From Sulfuricella sp035530375 (GTDB lineage Bacteria > Pseudomonadota > Gammaproteobacteria > Burkholderiales > Sulfuricellaceae): 23,951 bases of DNA. The stretch spans positions 1 through 23,951 of the forward strand of contig DATKUY010000003.1 of assembly GCA_035530375.1 (NCBI GenBank), given 5' to 3'. A program made the translations under genes and the position numbers. The notes below the pieces were generated by a model, which made no database searches, had not been told where the DNA came from, and saw only the letters and a list, made by a program, of their open reading frames with translations. Positions 15,754 through 23,944 of the stretch are shown piece after piece (positions within the stretch are counted from its first letter, which is position 1; each line of letters starts with the position of its first letter).

Positions 15754-16455
15754 ATGTCCAGCAATGACGTCTTCACATGGCTTCTCAACGAATTCAGCAA
15801 CGACATTTTCATTTTTGTTTTATGCGCATCGCTGCTCTGGCTTTACCACCTGTATCTGCGTTACCGGGTGCGCACGGACCCGACCTACACCGTACAGGCC
15901 GTCAATGTCCTGGCGCGCACGGTTTGGGTGGAAGTGATGATGGGTCTTGGCAAGCCGGATGTAATCGCGATACAGACATTGCGCAACTCCACCATGGCGG
16001 CGACCTTCCTTGCATCCACCGCGGTACTGCTGATTATGGGCGTGCTCACGCTAAGCGGCCAAGGCCAAAATCTTGATGCGACCTGGCATGTCCTGAATCT
16101 CTACGGCGCCAAGCACACCGGCTTATGGCTAACCAAGCTCATCCTGCTGCTGCTTGATTTCTTCGTGGCCTTTTTCAGTTTTTCCATGGCGGTACGTATC
16201 TACAACCATGTGGGCTACATGATCAATGTGCCGCTTTCCCTGAATCACAAATCGATTTCACCGCGACACGTGGCATTGCACCTGAACCGCGGCGGCCGCT
16301 ATTACAGCATTGGCATGCGCGCCTATTACTTTTCCGTGCCGATGGTATTCTGGCTGTTCGGCCCGGAACTGATGCTGGCGGCAACAATCGCCCTGATTGT
16401 CGTTCTGTATCGGATCGACCGGGCGCCGAAAATTCTGGCCGACGATTACCGCTGA
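15754..16455 (+). CDS. DUF599 family membrane protein
   Basis: A 233-residue integral membrane protein of the DUF599 family, function unknown. About four hydrophobic segments are visible: near residues 17-34, 82-103, 125-150 and 195-222. The family motifs RTVWVEVMM and QTLRNSTMAATFLASTAVLLIMG are in the first half. YNHVGYMIN and HLNRGGRYYSIGMRAYYFSVPMVFWLFGPELML mark the second. The start is the ATG 10 nt after AGGAG (15739-15743); an earlier in-frame TTG at 15730 would add eight residues before that ribosome site and is rejected. An unusual run of eight C residues lies about 35 nt before the ATG. It is transcribed in the phoBR direction but separated by 159 nt. Confidence 0.9.
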   Translation: MSSNDVFTWLLNEFSNDIFIFVLCASLLWLYHLYLRYRVRTDPTYTVQAVNVLARTVWVEVMMGLGKPDVIAIQTLRNSTMAATFLASTAVLLIMGVLTLSGQGQNLDATWHVLNLYGAKHTGLWLTKLILLLLDFFVAFFSFSMAVRIYNHVGYMINVPLSLNHKSISPRHVALHLNRGGRYYSIGMRAYYFSVPMVFWLFGPELMLAATIALIVVLYRIDRAPKILADDYR

Positions 16456-16694
16456 CTCCGGGGCGGCAAACGCCGCGCCATGCAGAAACCTACAGAGTTG
16501 TAGGGATACCTGTTGGCCGGTTACGCCAAGCTTGCAGCCGCCGCGCCGAACCTGCGGCGGATAACCCTTGTTGGACTACGCTGGGGGGAAGGCGTCCGGC
16601 GAAGCGGGAAAGGATGCCGGAATCGAATCGTTTTCGCCATTTAGCACAAGCGGCGGGGACAAGCCTTGTATTGCAGTCTCATGAAGGCGGCGGC
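16456..16694. other. Convergent intergenic gap with two small hairpins
   Basis: No gene, tRNA or known riboswitch could be recognised in these 239 nt. Two stems are visible: CCTACA (16489-16494) / TGTAGG (16499-16504) with a 4-nt loop, and CCGCCGC (16538-16544) / GCGGCGG (16554-16560) with a 9-nt loop. Neither is followed by a T-run, so they are not clear terminators. The gap lies between the ends of two convergent transcripts. Confidence 0.4.
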
Positions 16695-18302
16695 TCAAAC
16701 CCTTTCAAACCCCACCCGCTCGTAGTCGCTGCCCTTTTCGATCAGCGTGAGCAGCTTGACGGTCTGCGGGTCCTTGCCATGGACCGCCACCAGTCTGCCG
16801 GGGCCGAACCAGCCGGGGGGCAGCACCAGGCTGGCGGCTTCGCGCAACACCGGCATGTCAGACAGCAGGAAAGCCTGGACGTATTTATTTGCGGCATCCG
16901 TCGCCAGCGGCAGAGGGCGCACGGCAACGGCAAGCGGCGCGCCGGGCAGGATGCGAACACCGATGTGCAGTCCGCCGTCGAGGGGAAAGATCAACCACTT
17001 GATTACGCCCAGTGCGTAAGCGCTACAGTCCGCCGGGCGCACGGCGATGAGCTGTTTCAGGCGAATGCGCATGCCGTCCTGATCCGGCCGGATCAGGCGA
17101 AAGCCGAGTGCGCTCTCATCCTGAATCTGCCAGGTTTCAAGGCCAAATCCCATTTGTGAAGAATGCAGTTTTTCGGTCTGCTCGCTGATGCGGCCGAAGA
17201 ATTGCAGGTCATGGATTTCGCGCTGGCTTAGCTTTTCTTTCTCGCCCGGCTGTTTGAAGGGTTGTTCTCCGCCCAGGAAAAAATGGATCGCTGCCATGCC
17301 CAGCGCGGTCTGCGCCTTGTCTGCTCCTGCCCGGCGGGTAAAATCCCGTTTTGCCGGCGCCGCCTGGCACCAGTGCTGGTAAAGCGTGACGAGCAGGCTT
17401 TCGCAGTCTCGCGGCGCACAATCCTTGCCCAGTCCGAGTTCGGCCGGATCATCGCCCTTTTTCAGCCGCTTGATGCGTTTGAGGAAAGTGACGGCAATCC
17501 GTTCGGTATCGAGATAGCGCGGGCTGGCCAAGGCCAGGGTTTGTCCCTCGCGAACCAGCCTGGGCGCCGCCGTGCCAGCCAGATCTACCGCCACCAGCGG
17601 CAGCGAGGCCTGCTCCGGCGGATGGGTCGCCACCGTTATGCGCACCGCCCATTTATCCAGCCAGCGGTCGAGCAAGTCGAGTTGCTCCGGCATCAGATGG
17701 TAAGGGTCGGCCAGATAGGTGAGCAGGATCTGGGCATAGGCGGCAGTGCAGGTCGTCGAGTCGCTTTGCTCGTTCAGGCTGTCCTTTACCGCATCCGGGG
17801 TGAAACCCCGCTGTTCCGCGAGGGCAAACAGTTCATGCGCCTGCCGCCACAAATCCTTGCCGGGCTGCCGATAGACGCGGCAGTTTTCCATTACCCGCAG
17901 TCCGGTGTAGCGCAGGCAACGGTGGGTGATCAGCGCGGCATGCAGGGCGATGTCCGAGCCGCCGTTCAGGCAATCCTGCAGGCACAACCGGTAGGCTGCA
18001 CCCATCGCGGCCCAGAGACCGTCCACGCTGTTCCAGGTGTCGCGCTCGGCGGTTTCGAGCGGCAAAGGCCTGCCGAGATACTTCCGGGCCAGCTCCGCCT
18101 GTACGAAAGCAACCGGGTCGCGCAGCAGTTCGCTGATTTTGAGCCGCTCCCGCGGCGCAATGGAGGTGCGATTGAGCAGTTCGAGCTGGGCCGTGAGCGT
18201 GGCGTGCACCAGCGGGACATTGGTCAACGGCAGGTCTTTCAGCCATTGCTTGCAGGCATTGGCGTCGCTGAAATGGGGCACGGGGATCGGGGGCGAGGTC
18301 AT
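16695..18302 (-). CDS. Large uncharacterised protein with a PilZ-like C-terminal region
   Basis: A 535-residue cytosolic protein with no signal peptide or membrane helix. The N-terminal part (about 18-100) has the pattern LPLTN...LLNRTSIAPRERLKISELLRDPVAFVQ...ARKYL. From memory this resembles the N-terminal helical domain of large PilZ-type c-di-GMP receptors of pseudomonads and betaproteobacteria such as FimW. The middle is helical and rich in Cys and His. The C-terminal third looks like a beta barrel and contains D395-E-S-A-L-G400, matching the PilZ DxSxxG motif, but no convincing RxxxR precedes it. It may therefore bind c-di-GMP weakly, differently or not at all. Its ATG overlaps the HIT gene stop by 4 nt, so it is translated from the same message. 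Family call uncertain; the CDS is secure. Confidence 0.75.
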   Translation of the reverse strand: MTSPPIPVPHFSDANACKQWLKDLPLTNVPLVHATLTAQLELLNRTSIAPRERLKISELLRDPVAFVQAELARKYLGRPLPLETAERDTWNSVDGLWAAMGAAYRLCLQDCLNGGSDIALHAALITHRCLRYTGLRVMENCRVYRQPGKDLWRQAHELFALAEQRGFTPDAVKDSLNEQSDSTTCTAAYAQILLTYLADPYHLMPEQLDLLDRWLDKWAVRITVATHPPEQASLPLVAVDLAGTAAPRLVREGQTLALASPRYLDTERIAVTFLKRIKRLKKGDDPAELGLGKDCAPRDCESLLVTLYQHWCQAAPAKRDFTRRAGADKAQTALGMAAIHFFLGGEQPFKQPGEKEKLSQREIHDLQFFGRISEQTEKLHSSQMGFGLETWQIQDESALGFRLIRPDQDGMRIRLKQLIAVRPADCSAYALGVIKWLIFPLDGGLHIGVRILPGAPLAVAVRPLPLATDAANKYVQAFLLSDMPVLREAASLVLPPGWFGPGRLVAVHGKDPQTVKLLTLIEKGSDYERVGFERV

Positions 18303-18727
18303 GACGTTTCCCTGGTGTGGCCAGCCTGCAATGCTTCACGGATTCCGGCGCGCAGGCTTTCCGTCATGTGCGCCGGCGGAACCGGCCGCGCATCGCGCAT
18401 CGCCAGCCCCCAGACCGGGTTGGGGAAGTGGCGGTCGCCCTGCCAGCGCGGGATGACGTGCCAGTGCAGATGCGGAACGACATTACCAAAGCTGGCCAGG
18501 TTGATCTTGTCAGGCCGCAATGTCTGCCGGACCGCGCCTTCCACCGCGAATACCACGTCCATCAGGTGTTGGCGCCCGACTGCCGGCAGGTCGGTCATTT
18601 CCTTGATGTGGTCCGTCCAGATAACGCGGCAGAAGCCGGGGTAATCCCGGTCTTCGACCAGCACCACCCGGCACAGGGCATCCTGCCACAGCAGTTCACC
18701 GCCCACGCTTTCGCAAAGCTCGCACAT
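18299..18727 (-). CDS. HIT family protein (histidine triad nucleotide hydrolase)
   Basis: A 142-residue cytosolic protein of the histidine-triad superfamily, which hydrolyses or transfers nucleoside phosphates. The triad HLHWHV is at H86, H88 and H90, followed by IPR as usual. The N-terminal CELC pair is seen in many bacterial HIT proteins. DYPGFCRVIWTDHIKEMTDL is the typical beta-hairpin and helix region. The start is the ATG at 18727, with AAGGAAG 5 nt upstream overlapping the stop of the dehydrogenase gene; the frame runs open to 18781 without homology. The exact substrate is unknown. It is the middle gene of a tight three-gene unit (10-nt gap before, 4-nt overlap after). Confidence 0.93.
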   Translation of the reverse strand: MCELCESVGGELLWQDALCRVVLVEDRDYPGFCRVIWTDHIKEMTDLPAVGRQHLMDVVFAVEGAVRQTLRPDKINLASFGNVVPHLHWHVIPRWQGDRHFPNPVWGLAMRDARPVPPAHMTESLRAGIREALQAGHTRETS

Positions 18728-18737
18728 GGTTGCTTCC

Positions 18738-21700
18738 TTACAACAGCACCCGTTCGATGCCGCCGTTGTTCGCCCTGGCAACGTAGTCTTCCATCCATGC
18801 CGGCCCGAGGAGATGGCGAGCCATCTCCACCACGATGTAATCGGCCTCGATGTCGGCGTCGTCGTCGTAGCGGTGCAGCCCTTGCAGGCAAGAAGGGCAG
18901 GAGGTCAGCAGCTTGATCTTGCCGCTTTCGCCGGCGGGGCGCGTAGTGTTGATTTCACCGGCAACCTTGAGGATTTCCTCGCGTTTGCGGAAGCGCAACT
19001 GGGTGGAGATGTCCGGCCGGGTCACCGCCAGCGTACCGGATTCGCCGCAACAATAATCGGACAGCTTGACCCCGCCGCCGAGAAGATCGTTCGCCACTTT
19101 CAGCGGATTGTAGGTTTTCATCGGGGTATGGCAGGGGTCGTGATACATGTACCGCGCCGACCCGGCATCGCGAAGCGCGGGTGCGGAAGGCGCGGTTGCC
19201 GGCTGCGCCTCTGTAGATGGATCTTCGTTGCCCGCTTGCAGCCGGTGAGCGCCGATCACGCCTTCGAGTTTCAAGCCCTTCTCCATCAGATATTCGTGGA
19301 TGTCGAGCAGGCGGCAGCCGGGGAATATCTTGTCGAACTGGTATTTCAGCAACTGGTCCATGCAGGTGCCGCAGGACACAATTACGGTCTTGATGTCGAG
19401 GTAATTGAGGGTGTTGGCGACGCGGTGGAACAGCACCCGGTTGTCGGTGGTGATCTTCTGCCCCTTGTCCTGGTCGCCGGCAGAGGTTTGCGGGTAGCCG
19501 CAGCACAAATAGCCCGGCGCCAGCACGGTCTGCGTGCCGAGGTGGAACAGCATCGCCTGGGTGGCGAGCCCGACCTGGCTGAACAGGCGCTCCGAACCGC
19601 AGCCCGGGAAATAGAATACCGTGTCGGAATCCTCGTTGCCGGCCTTCGCCGGGTCGCGGATCACCGGCACGATCGCCGCATCCTCCAGCCCGAGCAGGGC
19701 GCGCGAGGTTTTCTTCGGCAGGCTGCCCGGCATCGGCTTGTTGACCAGATGGATGACCTGCGCCTTGAGCGGCGGGCGGCCGACTGTCGCATGAGGATGC
19801 CGGGTGGAAAGCCGGGCCAGGCCGAAGGATTTGGCCAGCCGGTAGCCCAGCCGCTGCGCCTTGTAGCCCCATTCGATCAGCGCTTTGCGCACCAGCTTGA
19901 TGGTGGCCGGGTCGGTAGTGGTCAGAAAGAACATGGCGGCGAAGCTGCCGGGACTGAATTTTTTCTTGCCCTGCTCGCGCAGGAAGTTGCGCATGGCGAT
20001 GGAAACATTGCCGAAATCGATGTCCACCGGGCAAGGCTTGAGGCACTTGTGGCACACCGTGCAGTGGTCGGCGACATCGTTGAATTCGTCGAAATGCTGG
20101 AGCGAAATGCCGCGCCGGGTCTGCTCTTCGTAGAGGAATGCCTCGATCAGCAACGAGGTGGCGAGGATCTTGTTGCGCGGGCTGTAAAGCAGGTTGGCGC
20201 GCGGCACATGAGTGGTGCACACCGGCTTGCACTTGCCGCAGCGCAGGCAATCCTTGATCGAATCGGCGATTTCGCCGATCGCGCTCTGCTCCATGATCAG
20301 CGACTCGACCTCCAGCAGGCTGAAGCTGGGGGTATAGGCGTTGCGCAGGTCGGCGCCGGGCAGCAGCTTGCCGCGGTTGAAGTGGCCGTGCGGGTCGACC
20401 TTGGCCTTGTAGGCGGCGAAGGTTTCAATCGCCTCGGGTTCGAGGAATTCCAGCTTGGTGATGCCGATGCCGTGCTCGCCCGAGATCACGCCGCCCAGAT
20501 CGGTCGCCAGCCGCATGATGCGCGCAACCGCCCGATTGGCTTCCTGCAGCATGGCGTAATCGTCGGAGTTGACCGGGATATTGGTGTGCACGTTGCCGTC
20601 GCCGGCGTGCATGTGCAGCGCCACGAATACCCGGCTCTTCAATACCTGCTGGTGAATCGCATCGCAGCGCTCCAACACCGGCTGATATTCGCGCCCGGTG
20701 AAGATGCGGTGCAGTTCGGCGCGCACTTCCTTTTTCCACGAAATGCGCAGGGAGTGGTCCTGCAGGACCTGAAACACCGTGCTCCCGGCGTCGCCGGCCC
20801 ACTCCGGGCTCAGCGCTTTCAACTCAGGACTGCTTGCCGGGCTGTCGAGATGGTCCAGCAGCCACTGCCAGAGCCTGCGGCTGGCGCGCAGCAGGGCGAG
20901 CGCAGCCTCGCGCCGGTTGCCGAGCAACTCCGCATCGGGCAGCGTATCCTCGTCGCGAAGCAGCGGCAGCTCGCCGGACAGGAAAGCCTCCAGCTCGTCC
21001 AGCAGCTTGAGCTTGTTGCGCGTCGAAAGTTCGATGTTGATGCGCTCGATGCCGTCGCAATAGTCGCCCATGCGCGGCAGCGGGATCACCACGTCTTCAT
21101 TGATCTTGAAGGCGTTGGTGTGGGCGGCGATGGCGGCGGTGCGGGCGCGGTCGAGCCAGAATTTCCTGCGCGCTTCGGCGCTTACCGCGATGAAGCCCTC
21201 GCCGCCGCGCGCATTGGCGATCCGCACGATATGCGAGGCGGCCTCGCCGACGGCGATTTCATCTTCGCTGACGATGTCCGCCAGCAACACCATTTTCGGG
21301 CTCCCCGCGCGGTTCGCCTTGGTCGCATAGCCGACCGCCTTGACGTAGCGTTCGTCGAGGTGTTCGAGACCGGCCAGCACCGCCAGCGGGTGCGCATCCA
21401 GATAATCCTTGATCTCGACGATGGCGGGTACCGCTTGATGCACCTGGCCGAAAAATTCCAGGCAGACGGTGCGGGTGTGCTTGGGCATCCGGTGCAGGAT
21501 GAAGCGAGCCGAGGTGATGATGCCGTCGCAGCCTTCCTTCTGGATGCCGGGCAGTCCGGACAGGAATTTGTCGGTGACGTCCTTGCCGAGGCCGGCCTTG
21601 CGGAAATGCTTGCCGGGAATCTCGAGGATTTCCTCCGCCTTGACGGTTTTGCCATCGGCGCCAAAGCGGCTGATGCGAAAGCGCACCGTCTCGACATCGT

Positions 21701-22670
21701 GGATCTTGCCGAGGTTGTGGTCAAGGCGCGTGATTTCCAGCCAGTATCCGTCCGGGTCAACCATCCGCCACGAGGCCAGGTTGTCGAGCGCCGTGCCCCA
21801 CAGCACGGCCTTCTTGCCGCCGGCGTTCATCGCCACATTGCCGCCGATGCAGGAGGCATCGGCGGAAGTAGGATCAACCGCAAACACCAAATTGGCTTCT
21901 TCCGCCGTTTCCATCACGCGCCGGGTCACCACGCCCGCGCCGCAGCGGATGGTCGGCACGGCCTCCGCCACGCCGGGCAGACCGAGCATTTCCACGCCGT
22001 TGTGGCGGTCGAGCTTTTCGGTGTTGATCACCGCCGACATCCGGTCGAGCGGAATCGCGCCGCCGGTGTAGCCGGTGCCGCCGCCGCGCGGGATCAGGGT
22101 CAGCCCGAGTTCGATGCAGGCGCGCACCAGTGGGGCGATTTCTTCCTCGGTGTCGGGGTTGAGCACGACGAAAGGGTATTCGACGCGCCAGTCGGTGGCA
22201 TCGGTGACGTGGGACACGCGCGCCAGGCCATCGAACTGGATATTGTCGCGGCGGGTGTGGGGCAGCAGCCGTCTCAGCGTCTTGCGGCGTAGCCGCGCAG
22301 TATGTTCGAAATCCGCTTCGAACTGGTCCACCGCGCTGCAACTGCGGTCGAGCAGCAGCTTTACCGCTTCATTGGCCTGGCGCCGCGCTTCGATGGCATG
22401 CAGGCGATGGCGCAAGGCATCCACCAGTGCCTTGCGGCGCTTGATGTTGGCGAGCAGGTCGTCCTGCAGGTAGGGGTTGCGCGACACTACCCAGATGTCG
22501 CCCAGCACTTCGAACAGCATCCGCGCCGAGCGCCCGGTCTTGCGTTCGACACGTAGCGTGTTGAGAATTTCCCATGCCTCGTCGCCCAACAAGCGAATAA
22601 TGATTTCGCGGTCGGAAAAGGAAGTGTAGTTGTAGGGAATTTCCCTGAGGCGTGCGGTCGTCATTTTCAT
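18738..22670 (-). CDS. DUF3683-type FAD-linked dehydrogenase fused to Fe-S and CCG domains
   Basis: A giant single-chain oxidoreductase of about 1310 residues. An N-terminal DUF3683 region (about 1-130) starts MTTARLREIPYNYTSFSDREI. An FAD-binding PCMH domain follows (about 160-380, with RGGGTGYTGG near 193). The FAD-oxidase C-terminal domain contains HMHAGDGN (from H686) and GEHGIGITK. Two 4Fe-4S motifs have cysteines 808/811/814/818 and 870/873/876/880. Two CCG (heterodisulfide reductase-like) domains have CCG at 1056 and 1207 with SCGTC and SCPSC partners. Relatives oxidise 2-hydroxy acids such as D-lactate or D-2-hydroxyglutarate and pass electrons through Fe-S to a quinone or other acceptor; the substrate here is unknown. 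An Ala/Pro-rich insert (about 1143-1172) interrupts the second CCG domain. The start could equally be the ATG at 22664; no clear ribosome site helps. Confidence 0.92.
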   Translation of the reverse strand: MKMTTARLREIPYNYTSFSDREIIIRLLGDEAWEILNTLRVERKTGRSARMLFEVLGDIWVVSRNPYLQDDLLANIKRRKALVDALRHRLHAIEARRQANEAVKLLLDRSCSAVDQFEADFEHTARLRRKTLRRLLPHTRRDNIQFDGLARVSHVTDATDWRVEYPFVVLNPDTEEEIAPLVRACIELGLTLIPRGGGTGYTGGAIPLDRMSAVINTEKLDRHNGVEMLGLPGVAEAVPTIRCGAGVVTRRVMETAEEANLVFAVDPTSADASCIGGNVAMNAGGKKAVLWGTALDNLASWRMVDPDGYWLEITRLDHNLGKIHDVETVRFRISRFGADGKTVKAEEILEIPGKHFRKAGLGKDVTDKFLSGLPGIQKEGCDGIITSARFILHRMPKHTRTVCLEFFGQVHQAVPAIVEIKDYLDAHPLAVLAGLEHLDERYVKAVGYATKANRAGSPKMVLLADIVSEDEIAVGEAASHIVRIANARGGEGFIAVSAEARRKFWLDRARTAAIAAHTNAFKINEDVVIPLPRMGDYCDGIERINIELSTRNKLKLLDELEAFLSGELPLLRDEDTLPDAELLGNRREAALALLRASRRLWQWLLDHLDSPASSPELKALSPEWAGDAGSTVFQVLQDHSLRISWKKEVRAELHRIFTGREYQPVLERCDAIHQQVLKSRVFVALHMHAGDGNVHTNIPVNSDDYAMLQEANRAVARIMRLATDLGGVISGEHGIGITKLEFLEPEAIETFAAYKAKVDPHGHFNRGKLLPGADLRNAYTPSFSLLEVESLIMEQSAIGEIADSIKDCLRCGKCKPVCTTHVPRANLLYSPRNKILATSLLIEAFLYEEQTRRGISLQHFDEFNDVADHCTVCHKCLKPCPVDIDFGNVSIAMRNFLREQGKKKFSPGSFAAMFFLTTTDPATIKLVRKALIEWGYKAQRLGYRLAKSFGLARLSTRHPHATVGRPPLKAQVIHLVNKPMPGSLPKKTSRALLGLEDAAIVPVIRDPAKAGNEDSDTVFYFPGCGSERLFSQVGLATQAMLFHLGTQTVLAPGYLCCGYPQTSAGDQDKGQKITTDNRVLFHRVANTLNYLDIKTVIVSCGTCMDQLLKYQFDKIFPGCRLLDIHEYLMEKGLKLEGVIGAHRLQAGNEDPSTEAQPATAPSAPALRDAGSARYMYHDPCHTPMKTYNPLKVANDLLGGGVKLSDYCCGESGTLAVTRPDISTQLRFRKREEILKVAGEINTTRPAGESGKIKLLTSCPSCLQGLHRYDDDADIEADYIVVEMARHLLGPAWMEDYVARANNGGIERVLL

Positions 22671-22746
22671 CAAGGCTGCCGGAAAGTCCAAATTTTAGCG
22701 CAATTCGGTGTTTAAGTCAGACTGGCGCGCCGCTGCAAGGTTCTTG

Positions 22747-23190
22747 CTACACCGCAGCCCAGGCAATAACAAAGTATCGCGCCAGCTTGCCCACCGCCAT
22801 GAATGCCGCGACATAACCCGCGTTCAGCCGCAGCCAGCCCGCCGCGACGCATAGTGCGTCGCCGATGAGCGGCGCCCAAGCCAGCAGCAACGCCGGACTG
22901 CCGTAGCGATGCACCCACGCCAAGCCGCGACCCGGCTTCTGCTCCGGCAGAATGCGCCCGAGCAGATAGGAGCTCATGCCGCCCAGGGTATTGCCCAGCG
23001 TCGCCAGCGCCAGCGCCGGCCACAACAGGCCGGGATTGAGCTTGAGCAGGCCGAACAACACCGCCTCGGAACCGCCCGGCAACAAGGTGGCGGCCAGGAA
23101 GCTGCTGAGGAAAAGGCCGCCCAGGCCGAGTTCGTCGCTAATCAAGGGTAGAACTTTCGGAGGTGACAAAGCGGAAAAAAATCCAGACAA
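22747..23190 (-). CDS. yqaA: YqaA family (VTT/DedA-like) membrane protein
   Basis: A protein of up to 147 residues resembling E. coli YqaA, a small membrane protein of the SNARE-associated/VTT superfamily. FLSSFLAATLLPGGSEAVLFGLL is the re-entrant family motif. LGNTLGGMSSYLLGRILP, then YGSPALLLAWAPLIGDALCVAAGWLRL, then the final helix GKLARYFVIAW match YqaA in order. The start is unclear: no ATG exists in frame, and TTG at 23190 or TTG at 23145 are candidates without a good ribosome site. An ATG at 23203 is out of frame and opens a short overlapping reading frame ending near 23140. It precedes the dehydrogenase gene by about 76 nt on the same strand. Function unknown. Confidence 0.85.
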   Translation of the reverse strand: MSGFFSALSPPKVLPLISDELGLGGLFLSSFLAATLLPGGSEAVLFGLLKLNPGLLWPALALATLGNTLGGMSSYLLGRILPEQKPGRGLAWVHRYGSPALLLAWAPLIGDALCVAAGWLRLNAGYVAAFMAVGKLARYFVIAWAAV

Positions 23191-23247
23191 TAGCAGCGGT
23201 CATGATTTGGTAATTTCGTTTCAAAATTAAATCGAGAAAAAGCTGAT

Positions 23248-23377
23248 AACCACGAATTCACACGAATAAAACATGAATGTTCACGAATAATCAGTTAGCC
23301 AGTACGGGTAACCCCCCGCCTGCGTTGAGACACGGTGACAGCCTAAACTATTCGTGTTTATTCGTGCCATTCGTGGT
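23248..23377. repeat. Long interrupted inverted repeat, CACGAAT family, copy 2
   Basis: ACCACGAAT (23249-23257) pairs with ATTCGTGGT (23369-23377). CACGAATAAA (23261-23270) pairs with TTTATTCGTG (23357-23366). CACGAATA (23282-23289) pairs with TATTCGTG (23349-23356). The central loop (23290-23348) is unrelated to that of copy 1 at 8064-8175. The element sits in the divergent gap between the yqaA-like gene and the second TlpA-like gene, ending 51 nt before the latter. Confidence 0.88.
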
Positions 23378-23428
23378 AAAGGTTTTTTGCAATATTGCCG
23401 TTTTGAATACTAATCTGGAATAAATTGG

Positions 23429-23944
23429 ATGACTATGAATAAGGCAGCCCCCTCTGGACGCAACAAGCTGATTATCGCGGCACTGGTGATTGCGGCGCTG
23501 GCCGGCGGGCTTTTCCTGCTGCTCGCGCAGAAGCCCGCCGCGCCACAGGCGGAGTTCGCCGCGCTGAACGGCGAAAAGATCGCGCTCGACAGCCTGCGCG
23601 GCAAGGTGGTGCTGGTGAATTTCTGGGCGACCAGTTGCCCCGGCTGTATCAAGGAAATGCCCGACCTGGTGAAAACCTGGCAAAAATACCACAGCCGCGG
23701 GCTGGAAACCATCGCCGTGGCGATGAGCTACGATCCGCCCGAATACGTCAGGCAGTTCGCCGAGAAAAATGGCCTGCCTTTCACCATCGCACTCGACGCC
23801 AGCGGCTCGACCGCCCAGGCATTCGGCAATGTCCGCCTGACCCCGACCACCTTCATCATCGACAAGCGAGGAAAAATCATCCAGCAGTATTTGGGCGAGC
23901 CGGATTTTGCCAAATTGAATGCCTTGATCGAGGGCGCGCTGTAA
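23429..23944 (+). CDS. Membrane-anchored TlpA/ResA-like thioredoxin with an SCPGC site
   Basis: A 171-residue protein with a charged N-terminus, one membrane segment at about residues 13-33 and a periplasmic thioredoxin fold. The active-site pair is C70-P-G-C73 in the context ATSCPGC, so the usual tryptophan before the first cysteine is replaced by serine. The cis-proline is P139 in LTPTTF. It shares LRGKVVLVNFWAT with the TlpA-like protein encoded at 8211-8744 and is its paralogue. The Pro-Gly dipeptide and missing Trp should shift its redox potential and partner choice, which is an inference. ATG at 23429 and ATG at 23435 are both possible starts. It ends 7 nt before the window edge; any downstream operon partner is not visible. 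Confidence 0.92.
   Translation: MTMNKAAPSGRNKLIIAALVIAALAGGLFLLLAQKPAAPQAEFAALNGEKIALDSLRGKVVLVNFWATSCPGCIKEMPDLVKTWQKYHSRGLETIAVAMSYDPPEYVRQFAEKNGLPFTIALDASGSTAQAFGNVRLTPTTFIIDKRGKIIQQYLGEPDFAKLNALIEGAL

Noticed and set aside
16480..16640. A tRNA or riboswitch in the convergent gap
   Set aside because: No cloverleaf with a T-arm GTTCRA and matching acceptor stem could be built, and none of the conserved riboswitch cores that I know is present.
17262..18644. A 460-codon plus-strand frame across the PilZ-like and HIT genes
   Set aside because: It spans two coupled minus-strand genes, one with an unmistakable HIT motif, and its product has no domain.
18726..22292. A 1188-codon open frame on the plus strand, antisense to the FAD/Fe-S dehydrogenase
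   Set aside because: Its product is a compositionally biased string with no domain, while the opposite strand encodes a multi-domain enzyme with all motifs intact. High-GC codon use leaves this antisense frame free of stops.
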